From positions 124,001 to 188,000 of the forward strand of contig JAEPQE010000004.1 of the NCBI GenBank assembly GCA_017640665.1: a stretch of 64,000 bases of DNA, in the 5' to 3' direction. This DNA comes from Balneolaceae bacterium. Lineage in GTDB: Bacteria; Bacteroidota; Rhodothermia; Balneolales; Balneolaceae. The translations under genes were made by a program, and so were the position numbers. The notes under the pieces are model-generated. The model saw only the letters and a program-made list of their open reading frames with translations, did not search any database and was not told the DNA's origin. Below, one piece after another: positions 41,578 through 48,436 of this stretch. Within the stretch, counting starts at the first letter, position 1; each line of letters starts with the position of its first letter.

Positions 41578-42335
41578 GAAAGAATTGGGCACTACTTTTT
41601 TTCTCATTCGTAATAATTTATTCATGTACATTTAACGAGGATTCAATAAATGAAAATTCTTCAATTATTCAATCTGATATCCAATCAATAGATACTATTG
41701 AATACAAGATTGATTCTCTTTCAATAGTATATAATAATAAAGCAGCAGAGTTATGGCCACAGCTGTATCCTAATAGAATTCCTTTAGCAATGGCTTATTT
41801 AGATACTGCGTTAAGTCTAGACAGTACTAATATACCTGCCCACAGCCATAAATTAATTCTTCTTCAGCTTACAGATTCAGTAAAATCGAGGGATTATTTT
41901 TTTAAAATAGAGAGACTTTATCCAGAGTTTAATGTTAGCCCGTTCTTTTTGGGAATTATGAATGACTATTATGGATATCCAGATAAAGCCAGAAAATATT
42001 ATTTAGAAGTGCTTGAGTACTATAAAAATGTAAATCAGGACTCACTCAATAATACAGAGGATATTCAATTTTTGGATGGACTGGCTGAAGTCTATGTGAT
42101 GCTAGAAGAAGAAGAAAAAATTGATAGTGTTCTTCAAATAATTGAAAGCGAGTTTCCTCTCGAGTTTAAACAGTGGTCAATATTTTATAATGAGGAATCA
42201 TTTAGAACCAAAAAAGGAATACTGGATAATTTTACGAATGGGTTTTATGAGTATGAAGATTATGATTATTCGAAGGAAGTATTTATAGATACAAGCGACA
42301 CTGTAATTATAGATATTCAACCGAGAGAAAATTAA
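41574..42335 (+). CDS. Hypothetical lipoprotein with TPR-like helices
   Basis: The 253-residue product has a lipobox-like VIIYSCTF (Cys18). The mature part is acidic and helical with TPR-like spacing, e.g. AMAYLDTALSLDSTNIPAHSHKLILL, MNDYYGYPDKARKYYLEVLEYY and LDGLAEVYVMLEEEEKID. The family is not recognised. The gene is visibly more A/T-rich than pyrC and tsaB on either side, yet it overlaps pyrC by ATGA and abuts tsaB exactly, so it is fully integrated in the operon. It is probably an outer-membrane-attached protein. Confidence 0.65.
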   Translation: MRKNWALLFFSFVIIYSCTFNEDSINENSSIIQSDIQSIDTIEYKIDSLSIVYNNKAAELWPQLYPNRIPLAMAYLDTALSLDSTNIPAHSHKLILLQLTDSVKSRDYFFKIERLYPEFNVSPFFLGIMNDYYGYPDKARKYYLEVLEYYKNVNQDSLNNTEDIQFLDGLAEVYVMLEEEEKIDSVLQIIESEFPLEFKQWSIFYNEESFRTKKGILDNFTNGFYEYEDYDYSKEVFIDTSDTVIIDIQPREN

Positions 42336-43001
42336 ATGATCCTCGCCTACGAAACAGCTACCAATGTTTGTTCGGTTTCCTTTCAGGATGGAGATGGGAA
42401 TATCTCTGAGAAGCGAATTAAGGGGAGAGGAGTGCATTCAGATAATGTGTTTCTGTTCACTCAGGAATTCATGCAGCAATATGATTTCAAAATCAATGAT
42501 CTTGATGCGGTATTAGTGAGTAATGGTCCGGGTTCATATACCGGACTCCGGATAGCAGCCAGTGCTTTGAAAGGAATTCTTTTTGAAACAGAAGTTCCAC
42601 TATATACGGCAAACACTTTGGCTTCTTTTGCAATGGAATCTGATTATAAAGGTGGAGTAATTCATTCCATCATAGATGCCCGGAGAACTCACGTTTACTG
42701 CCAGTCTTTCGAATTAGGCGACAAGCTCATCAAAAAATCTGAGTTGGGTATTGTTGAGATTGCTGATTTTCAGAAAAGTATTCAAACCGGAGATTGTATT
42801 ATCGGAACAGGTATAGACCGGCTCAATCAGGAGTTGCTGAAAGATGTTTGTATCTGTGACGACAGTAAGGTAACCGCAAACTCGCTGTTCAAACTTTATC
42901 AACTGCCGAACAGTAAGGAATTTTGCATGAAAACCAATCCAGAGGAATTGAATCCGAATTACATCAGCAGCGGACAGGTGAATAATTCAAACAGTAACTG
43001 A
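42336..43001 (+). CDS. tsaB: tRNA threonylcarbamoyladenosine biosynthesis protein TsaB
   Basis: TsaB is the pseudo-protease-like partner of TsaD in making t6A37 on tRNAs that read ANN codons. The start MILAYETATNVCSVSF matches the family ('ILAIDTAT..CSVA'). HSDNVFLFTQEFM and LVSNGPGSYTGLRIAASALKGILF are the conserved core. At 221 residues the length is normal. It begins directly after the stop of the lipoprotein gene. TsaD, TsaE and TsaC are not in the window. Confidence 0.92.
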   Translation: MILAYETATNVCSVSFQDGDGNISEKRIKGRGVHSDNVFLFTQEFMQQYDFKINDLDAVLVSNGPGSYTGLRIAASALKGILFETEVPLYTANTLASFAMESDYKGGVIHSIIDARRTHVYCQSFELGDKLIKKSELGIVEIADFQKSIQTGDCIIGTGIDRLNQELLKDVCICDDSKVTANSLFKLYQLPNSKEFCMKTNPEELNPNYISSGQVNNSNSN

Positions 43002-43634
43002 CTAATTCTGTCTTGCAAACGCGAGTTTGATGCCCATCAGAATCATGATGCTTCCGGAGACATTCTGAATCCATTTAGCAACAGATTCTCTTGTGCTTAA
43101 GTACTGACCCAATGCTCCAGAAAAATATCCAAGGGCAGATAAAAAGAATAAAGAACAGATTGCAAAGATAGTACCGAGGAGAATGAAAGGGATCGATGAG
43201 GTTTGCTCTGCGGCACCAATATGAATGAATTGTGGAAGAAAAGCCATAAAAAACAGAGCAACTTTTGGGTTTAATGTATTTGAAATCAATCCTTGTAGAA
43301 AAATTTTTCTAGACGAAGTAGAATCACTTTTGCTGATTTCGAAACCTGTATCACTAAAAATAGTTTTAAGACCAAGGTAAATGAGATAAAGCGCGCCTCC
43401 AATTTTAACAACGGAGAAAGCAATGGCCGAGGTTTTAAGTATAATGGACAAACCCAGAGCGGCAAATAATGTATGCACGAATATTCCCAGAGTTACACCT
43501 ATTGCAGAAATAAGCCCGGCTTTTCTGCCTGATGATACCCCTTGAGTAAGTACATAAATCAAATCCGGACCCGGGGTTATTATCAACACCCAGGACAATC
43601 CCAGGAATAATAAAAAACTATGTATTTCAGTCAT
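43002..43634 (-). CDS. LysE/RhtB family amino-acid exporter
   Basis: The 210-residue membrane protein begins with FLLFLGLSWVLIITPGPDLIYVLTQGVSSGRKAGLISAIGVTLGIFVH, the family signature with the TPGPD motif. About six membrane helices are predicted; FLQGLISNTLNPKVALFFMAFLPQF is the second conserved motif. Members export homoserine, threonine or other amino acids. The substrate is not predictable. The gene converges on tsaB with no gap between stops, and is divergent from accD. Confidence 0.92.
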   Translation of the reverse strand: MTEIHSFLLFLGLSWVLIITPGPDLIYVLTQGVSSGRKAGLISAIGVTLGIFVHTLFAALGLSIILKTSAIAFSVVKIGGALYLIYLGLKTIFSDTGFEISKSDSTSSRKIFLQGLISNTLNPKVALFFMAFLPQFIHIGAAEQTSSIPFILLGTIFAICSLFFLSALGYFSGALGQYLSTRESVAKWIQNVSGSIMILMGIKLAFARQN

Positions 43635-43685
43635 GATGATTTTAAATTCTAGAATCAGACGTTAAACCAAATCAAAAGTAAATCC

Positions 43686-43715
43686 AATTAAACTTATTCT
43701 TAATTGAGTTTAATT
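43686..43715. promoter_or_regulatory. 30-base palindrome upstream of accD
   Basis: AATTAAACT at 43686-43694 is matched by AGTTTAATT at 43707-43715, perfect 9-bp arms with a 12-base spacer. The arm centres are 21 bases apart, which is two helical turns and so suits a dimeric DNA-binding protein. It lies 36 bases before the accD ATG and in the shared promoter region with the LysE gene. The half-sites do not match the known FapR consensus. The factor is unknown. Confidence 0.45.
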
Positions 43716-43751
43716 ATCTTTATTTTGTGCAAAATTTGAAAAACGGAGTCT

Positions 43752-44597
43752 ATGTCCTGGTTTAAAAGAAAAGACGAAAACATTCAAACTTCTGAAAAGA
43801 AGGAAATGCCCGAAGGCGTTTGGGTTAAAGTACCAACAACGGGAGAGACCATTCATCGGCGTGAGCTGGAAGAAAACCTGTTTGTGGATCCTCTTAGCGG
43901 ATATCATTTTCGAATTGGGAGCAAAGAATATTTCAACATCATTTTTGATGGAGGCAAGTTCAAAGAAATAGCCGATGATATTGTTTCAACTGATCCTCTG
44001 GAATTCACCGATCGCAAGAAATACACCGATCGATTAGAAGAGTCTAAAAAGAAAACCGGACTATCTGATGCTGCCCGTGTTGGGGTTGGTAAAATGAACG
44101 GCGTTGATCTCGTAGTTGGCTGCATGGACTTTGGATTCATCGGGGGAAGTATGGGTTCTGTGGTTGGTGAAAGGTTAGGAGTTGCGATTGATACTGCCCG
44201 GGAGAAGAAAATCCCCTTGATCATCATTTCACAAACGGGTGGTGCACGGATGATGGAGAGTGTTCTCAGTTTGATGCAGATGGCTAAAACCTCAGCTAAA
44301 CTAGCTCAGTTGGATCAAGAAGGTATTCCATTTATTTCCTATCTCACTAATCCTACAACCGGAGGAGTAACGGCAAGCTATGCTATGTTGGGTGACTTTA
44401 ACGTTGCAGAACCCGGTGCATTGATTGCATTTGCCGGACCAAGAGTGGTAAGGCAGACAATAGGGAGAGATCTTCCTGAAGGCTTCCAGACGGCTGAATA
44501 TTTACTCGAGCACGGCTTTCTTGATTTCATTGTTGAAAGAACAGAAATGAAGGCGAAGCTGACCCAGTTGTTGAAGCTTATCCTTCATAAGAAATAG
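43752..44597 (+). CDS. accD: Acetyl-CoA carboxylase carboxyltransferase subunit beta
   Basis: AccD with AccA transfers carboxyl from carboxybiotin to acetyl-CoA, giving malonyl-CoA. The carboxyltransferase core is clear: VGCMDFGFIGGSMGSVVGERLGVAIDTAR, IIISQTGGARMMES, YLTNPTTGGVTASYAMLGD and FAGPRVVRQTIGRDLPEGFQTAEYLLEHG. The N-terminal region that normally carries a four-cysteine zinc ribbon reads WVKVPTTGETIHRRELEENLFVDPLSGYHFRIG and keeps the fold wording but none of the four cysteines. Bacteroidetes homologues share this loss. GGAG lies 5 bases before the ATG. Length 281 is standard. Confidence 0.95.
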   Translation: MSWFKRKDENIQTSEKKEMPEGVWVKVPTTGETIHRRELEENLFVDPLSGYHFRIGSKEYFNIIFDGGKFKEIADDIVSTDPLEFTDRKKYTDRLEESKKKTGLSDAARVGVGKMNGVDLVVGCMDFGFIGGSMGSVVGERLGVAIDTAREKKIPLIIISQTGGARMMESVLSLMQMAKTSAKLAQLDQEGIPFISYLTNPTTGGVTASYAMLGDFNVAEPGALIAFAGPRVVRQTIGRDLPEGFQTAEYLLEHGFLDFIVERTEMKAKLTQLLKLILHKK

Positions 44598-44666
44598 ATT
44601 CAATATTTTCAGAAGCAACTAATCTTCCGGGGGCAGATCGATATCTGGAACTGGTTAAATATCGAG

Positions 44667-44686
44667 ATTCCCGCCTTCGCAGGAAT
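44667..44686. repeat. ATTCCCGCC-type intergenic palindrome
   Basis: The 20 bases ATTCCCGCCTTCGCAGGAAT form a hairpin with ATTCC/GGAAT outer arms, one C-A mismatch, GC/GC inner pairs and a CTTC loop. The flanks GAG and GACA complete a form (GATTCCCGCCTTCGCGGGAATGAC-like) that recurs between genes in very many bacterial genomes. It lies in the 113-base gap between accD and obgE. Confidence 0.6.
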
Positions 44687-44710
44687 GACAAATCAAAGTA
44701 CTAAGAACCA

Positions 44711-45712
44711 ATGCGATTCGCTGACTACGCTAAAATTTATGTAACTGCAGGAAGAGGTGGAGATGGCTCTGCTCATTTCCGGAGAGAAAAATATGTACCA
44801 AAAGGCGGTCCTGATGGCGGAGATGGTGGTAAAGGTGGAGATATTGTATTAAAAGGGAATCCTCAGCTCAATACCATTCTTGATTTGAGATATAAGAAAT
44901 TCATCAAAGCAAAAGCCGGAGAACACGGAGCCAAGAGCAGAAAAACCGGAGCAGATGGAGACGATGTAATTTTGGAAGTCCCCCTTGGAACTGTTGCTTT
45001 TGATGCGGATTCAAGAGAACGTTTGGGAGAAATTACAGAAGATGAAGAGACTATTGTTATAGCAGAAGGAGGTAAGGGAGGGCTAGGGAACTGGCATTTT
45101 CGGAGCTCTACCAACCAAACTCCCCAATTTGCTCAGGAAGGAAAACCCGGTGAAGAACGGGTAATCGAACTTGAACTGAAATTAATTGCCGATGTAGGTC
45201 TGGTTGGATTCCCTAATGCAGGAAAAAGTACTTTGCTTTCGGCGTTGTCTGAGGCGAAACCAAAAATCGCTGATTATCCATTCACAACTCTGGAACCAAA
45301 TCTTGGAGTGGTTAAGTTTGCCAATTACCGCAGTTTTGTAATGGCGGATATCCCCGGAATTATAGAAGAAGCTCATCAGGGGAAAGGGCTCGGAATTCAG
45401 TTTTTGCGACATATCGAGAGAAACAATGTGCTCCTGTTTATGGTAAGTGCCGAAACGGATATCGAATATGAGTATAAGGCGCTGCTCAATGAGTTGAAAT
45501 CATATCGACCGGATTTATTGGATAAGCCCCGCATACTTGCTATCACTAAGATGGACTTAAAACAAGGATTTAAGTTAGAAGAAGAGTTGCATTTTGAGGA
45601 TGAAATTCCCGTTATTCCTATTTCATCAGCTACCGGACACGGCGTTGATGAGCTAAGAGAAACGCTATGGGAACGTATCCAACATGCCAGAGAACTCGAA
45701 TCCGAATCTTAA
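44711..45712 (+). CDS. obgE: Obg/CgtA GTPase
   Basis: Obg is an essential ribosome-associated GTPase involved in 50S maturation and stress control. Residues 1-158 are the glycine-rich Obg fold (RFADYAKIYVTAGRGGDGSAHFRREKYVPKGGPDGGDGGKGGDI). The G domain has G1 GFPNAGKST, switch I YPFTTLEP, G3 ADIPGIIEEAHQGKGLG, G4 TKMD and G5 SSATGHG. No extra C-terminal domain is present; at 333 residues it is a standard short Obg. The 3' end overlaps dprA by 29 bases. Confidence 0.96.
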   Translation: MRFADYAKIYVTAGRGGDGSAHFRREKYVPKGGPDGGDGGKGGDIVLKGNPQLNTILDLRYKKFIKAKAGEHGAKSRKTGADGDDVILEVPLGTVAFDADSRERLGEITEDEETIVIAEGGKGGLGNWHFRSSTNQTPQFAQEGKPGEERVIELELKLIADVGLVGFPNAGKSTLLSALSEAKPKIADYPFTTLEPNLGVVKFANYRSFVMADIPGIIEEAHQGKGLGIQFLRHIERNNVLLFMVSAETDIEYEYKALLNELKSYRPDLLDKPRILAITKMDLKQGFKLEEELHFEDEIPVIPISSATGHGVDELRETLWERIQHARELESES

Positions 45713-46814
45713 AACTTTTCTTGCACTCAGTCTGATTTCGGGACTGGGTTCGAAGCGTATAAAGTTTCTTGCAAAAGCTTTTGACGATCCTTCTAAAATC
45801 TTCAATCTTTCCAAAACCGAGTTACGGAGTGTAGAAAGTATCGGTGAGGCTTCAGCGCTTTCAATTCTTTCTTTCAATAAATGGGATGAAGTCGATCAGA
45901 TTATAAAGGCGACTGAGAAAGTCAAAGCACATATTATTACTATTGCTGATTCGGAATACCCTCCTCATCTAAAACAGATTTATGATCCACCGGCGCTTTT
46001 TTGGTTGAAAGGAAACCCGGAAGCTCTTTCGAAACCGGGAATTGGAGTGATTGGTACCCGACATGCGACCTCTTATGGAAAGAAAACAGCAGAGAAACTT
46101 TCAAAAGCTCTTGGAGAGCAAGGCCTGTGTATTTTCAGTGGTCTGGCCCACGGAATTGATGCAATATCCCATAAGGCTGCACTGGATGTAAAAGCACCAA
46201 CCGTTGCGGTTTTAGGTTCAGGAATCGATAATTTATATCCCCGGGAAAATGCAGACTTAGCCAATCGAATTGTGAAAGAGGGGGGAGCGGTTATTACCGA
46301 ATTCCCTCTAGGTACTGCCCCCGATGCTGGAAATTTCCCGGTTAGGAATCGAATAGTAAGTGGAATGAGCCTGGGAGTTTTGGTTGTAGAATCCGGTATT
46401 AAGGGAGGAAGTATGATAACCGCTGATTTAGCTCTCGATCAAAATAGAGAAGTATTCGCAGTGCCACACTCACTTGATAATCTGTCAGGTTCGGGATGTA
46501 ATTATCTCATTAAAACCGGAGCCGCCAAACTAGTGCAAACGGTGGATGATATTCTCGAAGAACTGCCCATTGATCAGGGAGAAACATCTTCATCTACAAA
46601 AAAAGAACTCCCAAGTCCTAAACTTTGGAAAGATGAGGAATTGGATGAATTGAGTAAAAAAGTATGTGAATTTTTAGAGTCAGGGGAAGCTCAAATTGAT
46701 GCAATAGCCGATGAATTAGAGCTTAATACGAGCCAATTATTGGTTACATTATTGCAACTTGAAATGAGAGAGCTGGTTGTTCAGAAGGTTGGTAAGGTTT
46801 TTAGCCTGAAATAG
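45684..46814 (+). CDS. dprA: DprA/Smf DNA-processing protein
   Basis: DprA loads RecA onto incoming single-stranded DNA during natural transformation. Residues 1-60 hold an N-terminal helix-hairpin-helix-type region (LSLISGLGSKRIKFLAKAFD). Residues about 100-310 form the Rossmann-like DprA fold, with GIGVIGTRHATSYGKKTAEKLS, FSGLAHGIDAISHKAAL, PTVAVLGSGIDNLYPRENADLA and NFPVRNRIVSGMSLGVLVVESGIKGGSMITADLALDQNREVFAVP. The C-terminal 65 residues form a DprA winged helix (EAQIDAIADELELNTSQLLVTLLQLEMRELV). The start overlaps obgE by 29 bases. Length 376 is normal. Confidence 0.95.
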   Translation: MPENSNPNLKTFLALSLISGLGSKRIKFLAKAFDDPSKIFNLSKTELRSVESIGEASALSILSFNKWDEVDQIIKATEKVKAHIITIADSEYPPHLKQIYDPPALFWLKGNPEALSKPGIGVIGTRHATSYGKKTAEKLSKALGEQGLCIFSGLAHGIDAISHKAALDVKAPTVAVLGSGIDNLYPRENADLANRIVKEGGAVITEFPLGTAPDAGNFPVRNRIVSGMSLGVLVVESGIKGGSMITADLALDQNREVFAVPHSLDNLSGSGCNYLIKTGAAKLVQTVDDILEELPIDQGETSSSTKKELPSPKLWKDEELDELSKKVCEFLESGEAQIDAIADELELNTSQLLVTLLQLEMRELVVQKVGKVFSLK

Positions 46815-46840
46815 ACGAAATAAATCCAAGTGGAAATAAA

Positions 46841-46853
46841 TTACGTAACGTAA
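46841..46853. promoter_or_regulatory. 13-base palindrome before the histidine kinase gene
   Basis: TTACGTAACGTAA is a perfect palindrome TTACG-TAA-CGTAA lying 43 bases before the kinase start and 27 bases after the dprA stop. It may be an operator. No consensus is assigned. Confidence 0.3.
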
Positions 46854-46896
46854 AGAGTTTATTAGAGTGAGTCGGAGTTTTAAATAACGGAGTAGT

Positions 46897-48090
46897 GTGA
46901 GTTTAGAAAAAGAATTTAAGAGACTGGTAAACCTATCTGATTTTAATCTGGACTATGAAGCTCTGGAGCAAGAATTTATTGGGCTAAATAGATTGGCGGC
47001 TGAAATAGCGAATTCAGAAATTTCTCAGCTCAATTTTATCGATAATTTCATTCAATGGTCGGTTTCACAAATTGGAACTGAAGATCTTCAAACCCCAAGA
47101 GAAGAAACTATTTGTACTTATACGGTAGAAGGTGGGGTTCCGATGGAAGTGAAAGACCTGAGTAAAGATTCCAGATTCAAAGATTTGGAAGCAATTCAAG
47201 CTGGTGGTGCAAAATACTACTTTGGAATTCCCTTGATTTCTAAAGAGGGCTACAGCATTGGTTCGTTATGTGTCATTAGCTTGAAAGAGATTCAACTTAC
47301 GGATAAGAGAAAAGAACTACTCTCAATTATTGCTGATCAGATTGTACGAAGACTTGAGGATATGAGGGAGCTTGCAAAATTAAAGACTACTAAGTCTGAG
47401 CTCGAGCAATCAAAGAGAGAAGTTGCACATGATCTGAGGGGGATGATCAACGGAATTACGGGGCTGGGTGATTTGATAAAAATGGAAAATGAAGGGAGTA
47501 ATCAGGAAATAGAAAAGTATATAAAACTTCTTAAAGGAAGCACTTCTTCGATCATTGAATATGTGGAGAATATACTTTCATCCAAGGCAGAAGAAAACGA
47601 GGATGAGAATATCACCAACCTTAAAAAAATTGCGGGAAAACTTGAACGGTTATACTTGCCACTGGCAATAAAAAAAGACTTAAATTTTGAAGTAAGATTT
47701 GGAGAAGAAAATTCCGGGGTTGAGTTTGAAAGCAAAACCATACTCCAGGTTGTTGGTAATCTTGTATCAAACGCAATGAAATTCACACCAAAAGAAGGAG
47801 ATGTAGCTGTTCGGTTTGATCTGATCGGAAATGATGAAATGGAAGCAGAAGCTACAAGTTACAGTCTGAAGATAAGTGTACAAGATTCAGGTATTGGCAT
47901 GGACGAGAAAACGGTGGAATCTATTCTTTTGGGACAAACTGACTCTACCGAAGGTACCCGGGGGGAAGAAGGGTATGGGCTTGGATTAAACCTGGTGAAG
48001 CATCATGTGAATGAACTTAACGGTACTATATCTATTGATTCAACCCCCGATGAAGGCACTTCTTTCAGAGTAGAATTTCAGATTAATTAG
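46897..48090 (+). CDS. Orphan GAF-domain sensor histidine kinase
   Basis: The start is GTG at 46897. Residues about 25-155 are a GAF domain (ICTYTVEGGVPMEVKDLSKDSRFKD, AKYYFGIPLISKEGYSIGSLCV). A helix then leads to the phosphoacceptor H178 in REVAHDLRGMINGITGL. The ATPase domain has the N box QVVGNLVSNAMKF, G1 VQDSGIGMDE and G2 GEEGYGLGLNLVKHH. No membrane helix or signal peptide is present, so sensing is cytoplasmic. It has 397 residues. No response regulator gene adjoins it; the next gene is the riboswitch-controlled BtuB receptor, 346 bases away. Confidence 0.92.
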   Translation: MSLEKEFKRLVNLSDFNLDYEALEQEFIGLNRLAAEIANSEISQLNFIDNFIQWSVSQIGTEDLQTPREETICTYTVEGGVPMEVKDLSKDSRFKDLEAIQAGGAKYYFGIPLISKEGYSIGSLCVISLKEIQLTDKRKELLSIIADQIVRRLEDMRELAKLKTTKSELEQSKREVAHDLRGMINGITGLGDLIKMENEGSNQEIEKYIKLLKGSTSSIIEYVENILSSKAEENEDENITNLKKIAGKLERLYLPLAIKKDLNFEVRFGEENSGVEFESKTILQVVGNLVSNAMKFTPKEGDVAVRFDLIGNDEMEAEATSYSLKISVQDSGIGMDEKTVESILLGQTDSTEGTRGEEGYGLGLNLVKHHVNELNGTISIDSTPDEGTSFRVEFQIN

Positions 48091-48140
48091 CTCAACCTCT
48101 ATTGACATTTCATGGCACAAAGCATATCGTTGTGGCGCAA

Positions 48141-48310
48141 TAGGTTTTTCTTATTCCGGTAAGAAAATTAATAGGGAATCCGGTGTAAATCCGGAGCTAT
48201 CCCCGTAGCTGTAAGCTCTAAAAAGCGTTAGCCAAATTTTGCCACTGTCCTTTTTGAGGTGACGGGAAGGCCGTTAACGTAGAGTAAGCCAGAAGACCTG
48301 CCTGTTTGCA
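48141..48310 (+). promoter_or_regulatory. Cobalamin (B12) riboswitch
   Basis: The consensus pieces appear in order: a GGTTTTTC pairing segment near 48143, then GGGAATCCGGTG at about 48174-48185, AAATCCGGAGCTATCCCCG (the adenosylcobalamin B12 box with CCCCGTAGCTGTAAGC), a CCACTG segment with GACGGGAAGGCC (48243-48272), and the 3' segment AGTAAGCCAGAAGACCTGCC ending at about 48302. This is the conserved cobalamin aptamer. It precedes the BtuB-like TonB receptor gene on the same strand and would lower expression when cobalamin is plentiful. A GCCTG/CAGGC pairing just after it (about 48300-48325) may be the expression platform. Confidence 0.92.
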
Positions 48311-48346
48311 TTTCAATTATTCAGGCTTTCGGAGGAAGGGCCGGGA

Positions 48347-48370
48347 ATGTACAATTTGTCGACTTTATGA
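48347..48370 (+). CDS. Seven-codon leader ORF after the riboswitch
   Basis: ATG TAC AAT TTG TCG ACT TTA TGA (48347-48370) encodes MYNLSTL. It is preceded at 48331-48340 by GGAGGAAGGG, the strongest Shine-Dalgarno-like sequence in the window, six bases from the ATG. The BtuB gene itself, 66 bases further on, has an AT-rich leader with no such site. The ORF could take part in riboswitch-linked translation control, or the purine run may serve only as part of the expression platform. There is no direct evidence that it is translated. Confidence 0.4.
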   Translation: MYNLSTL

Positions 48371-48436
48371 TTCGGCAGAATTCGCGTTTCCACACTTTTT
48401 ATCGAAAGCTCATCGGTTAACCTAATATTTAAAACC

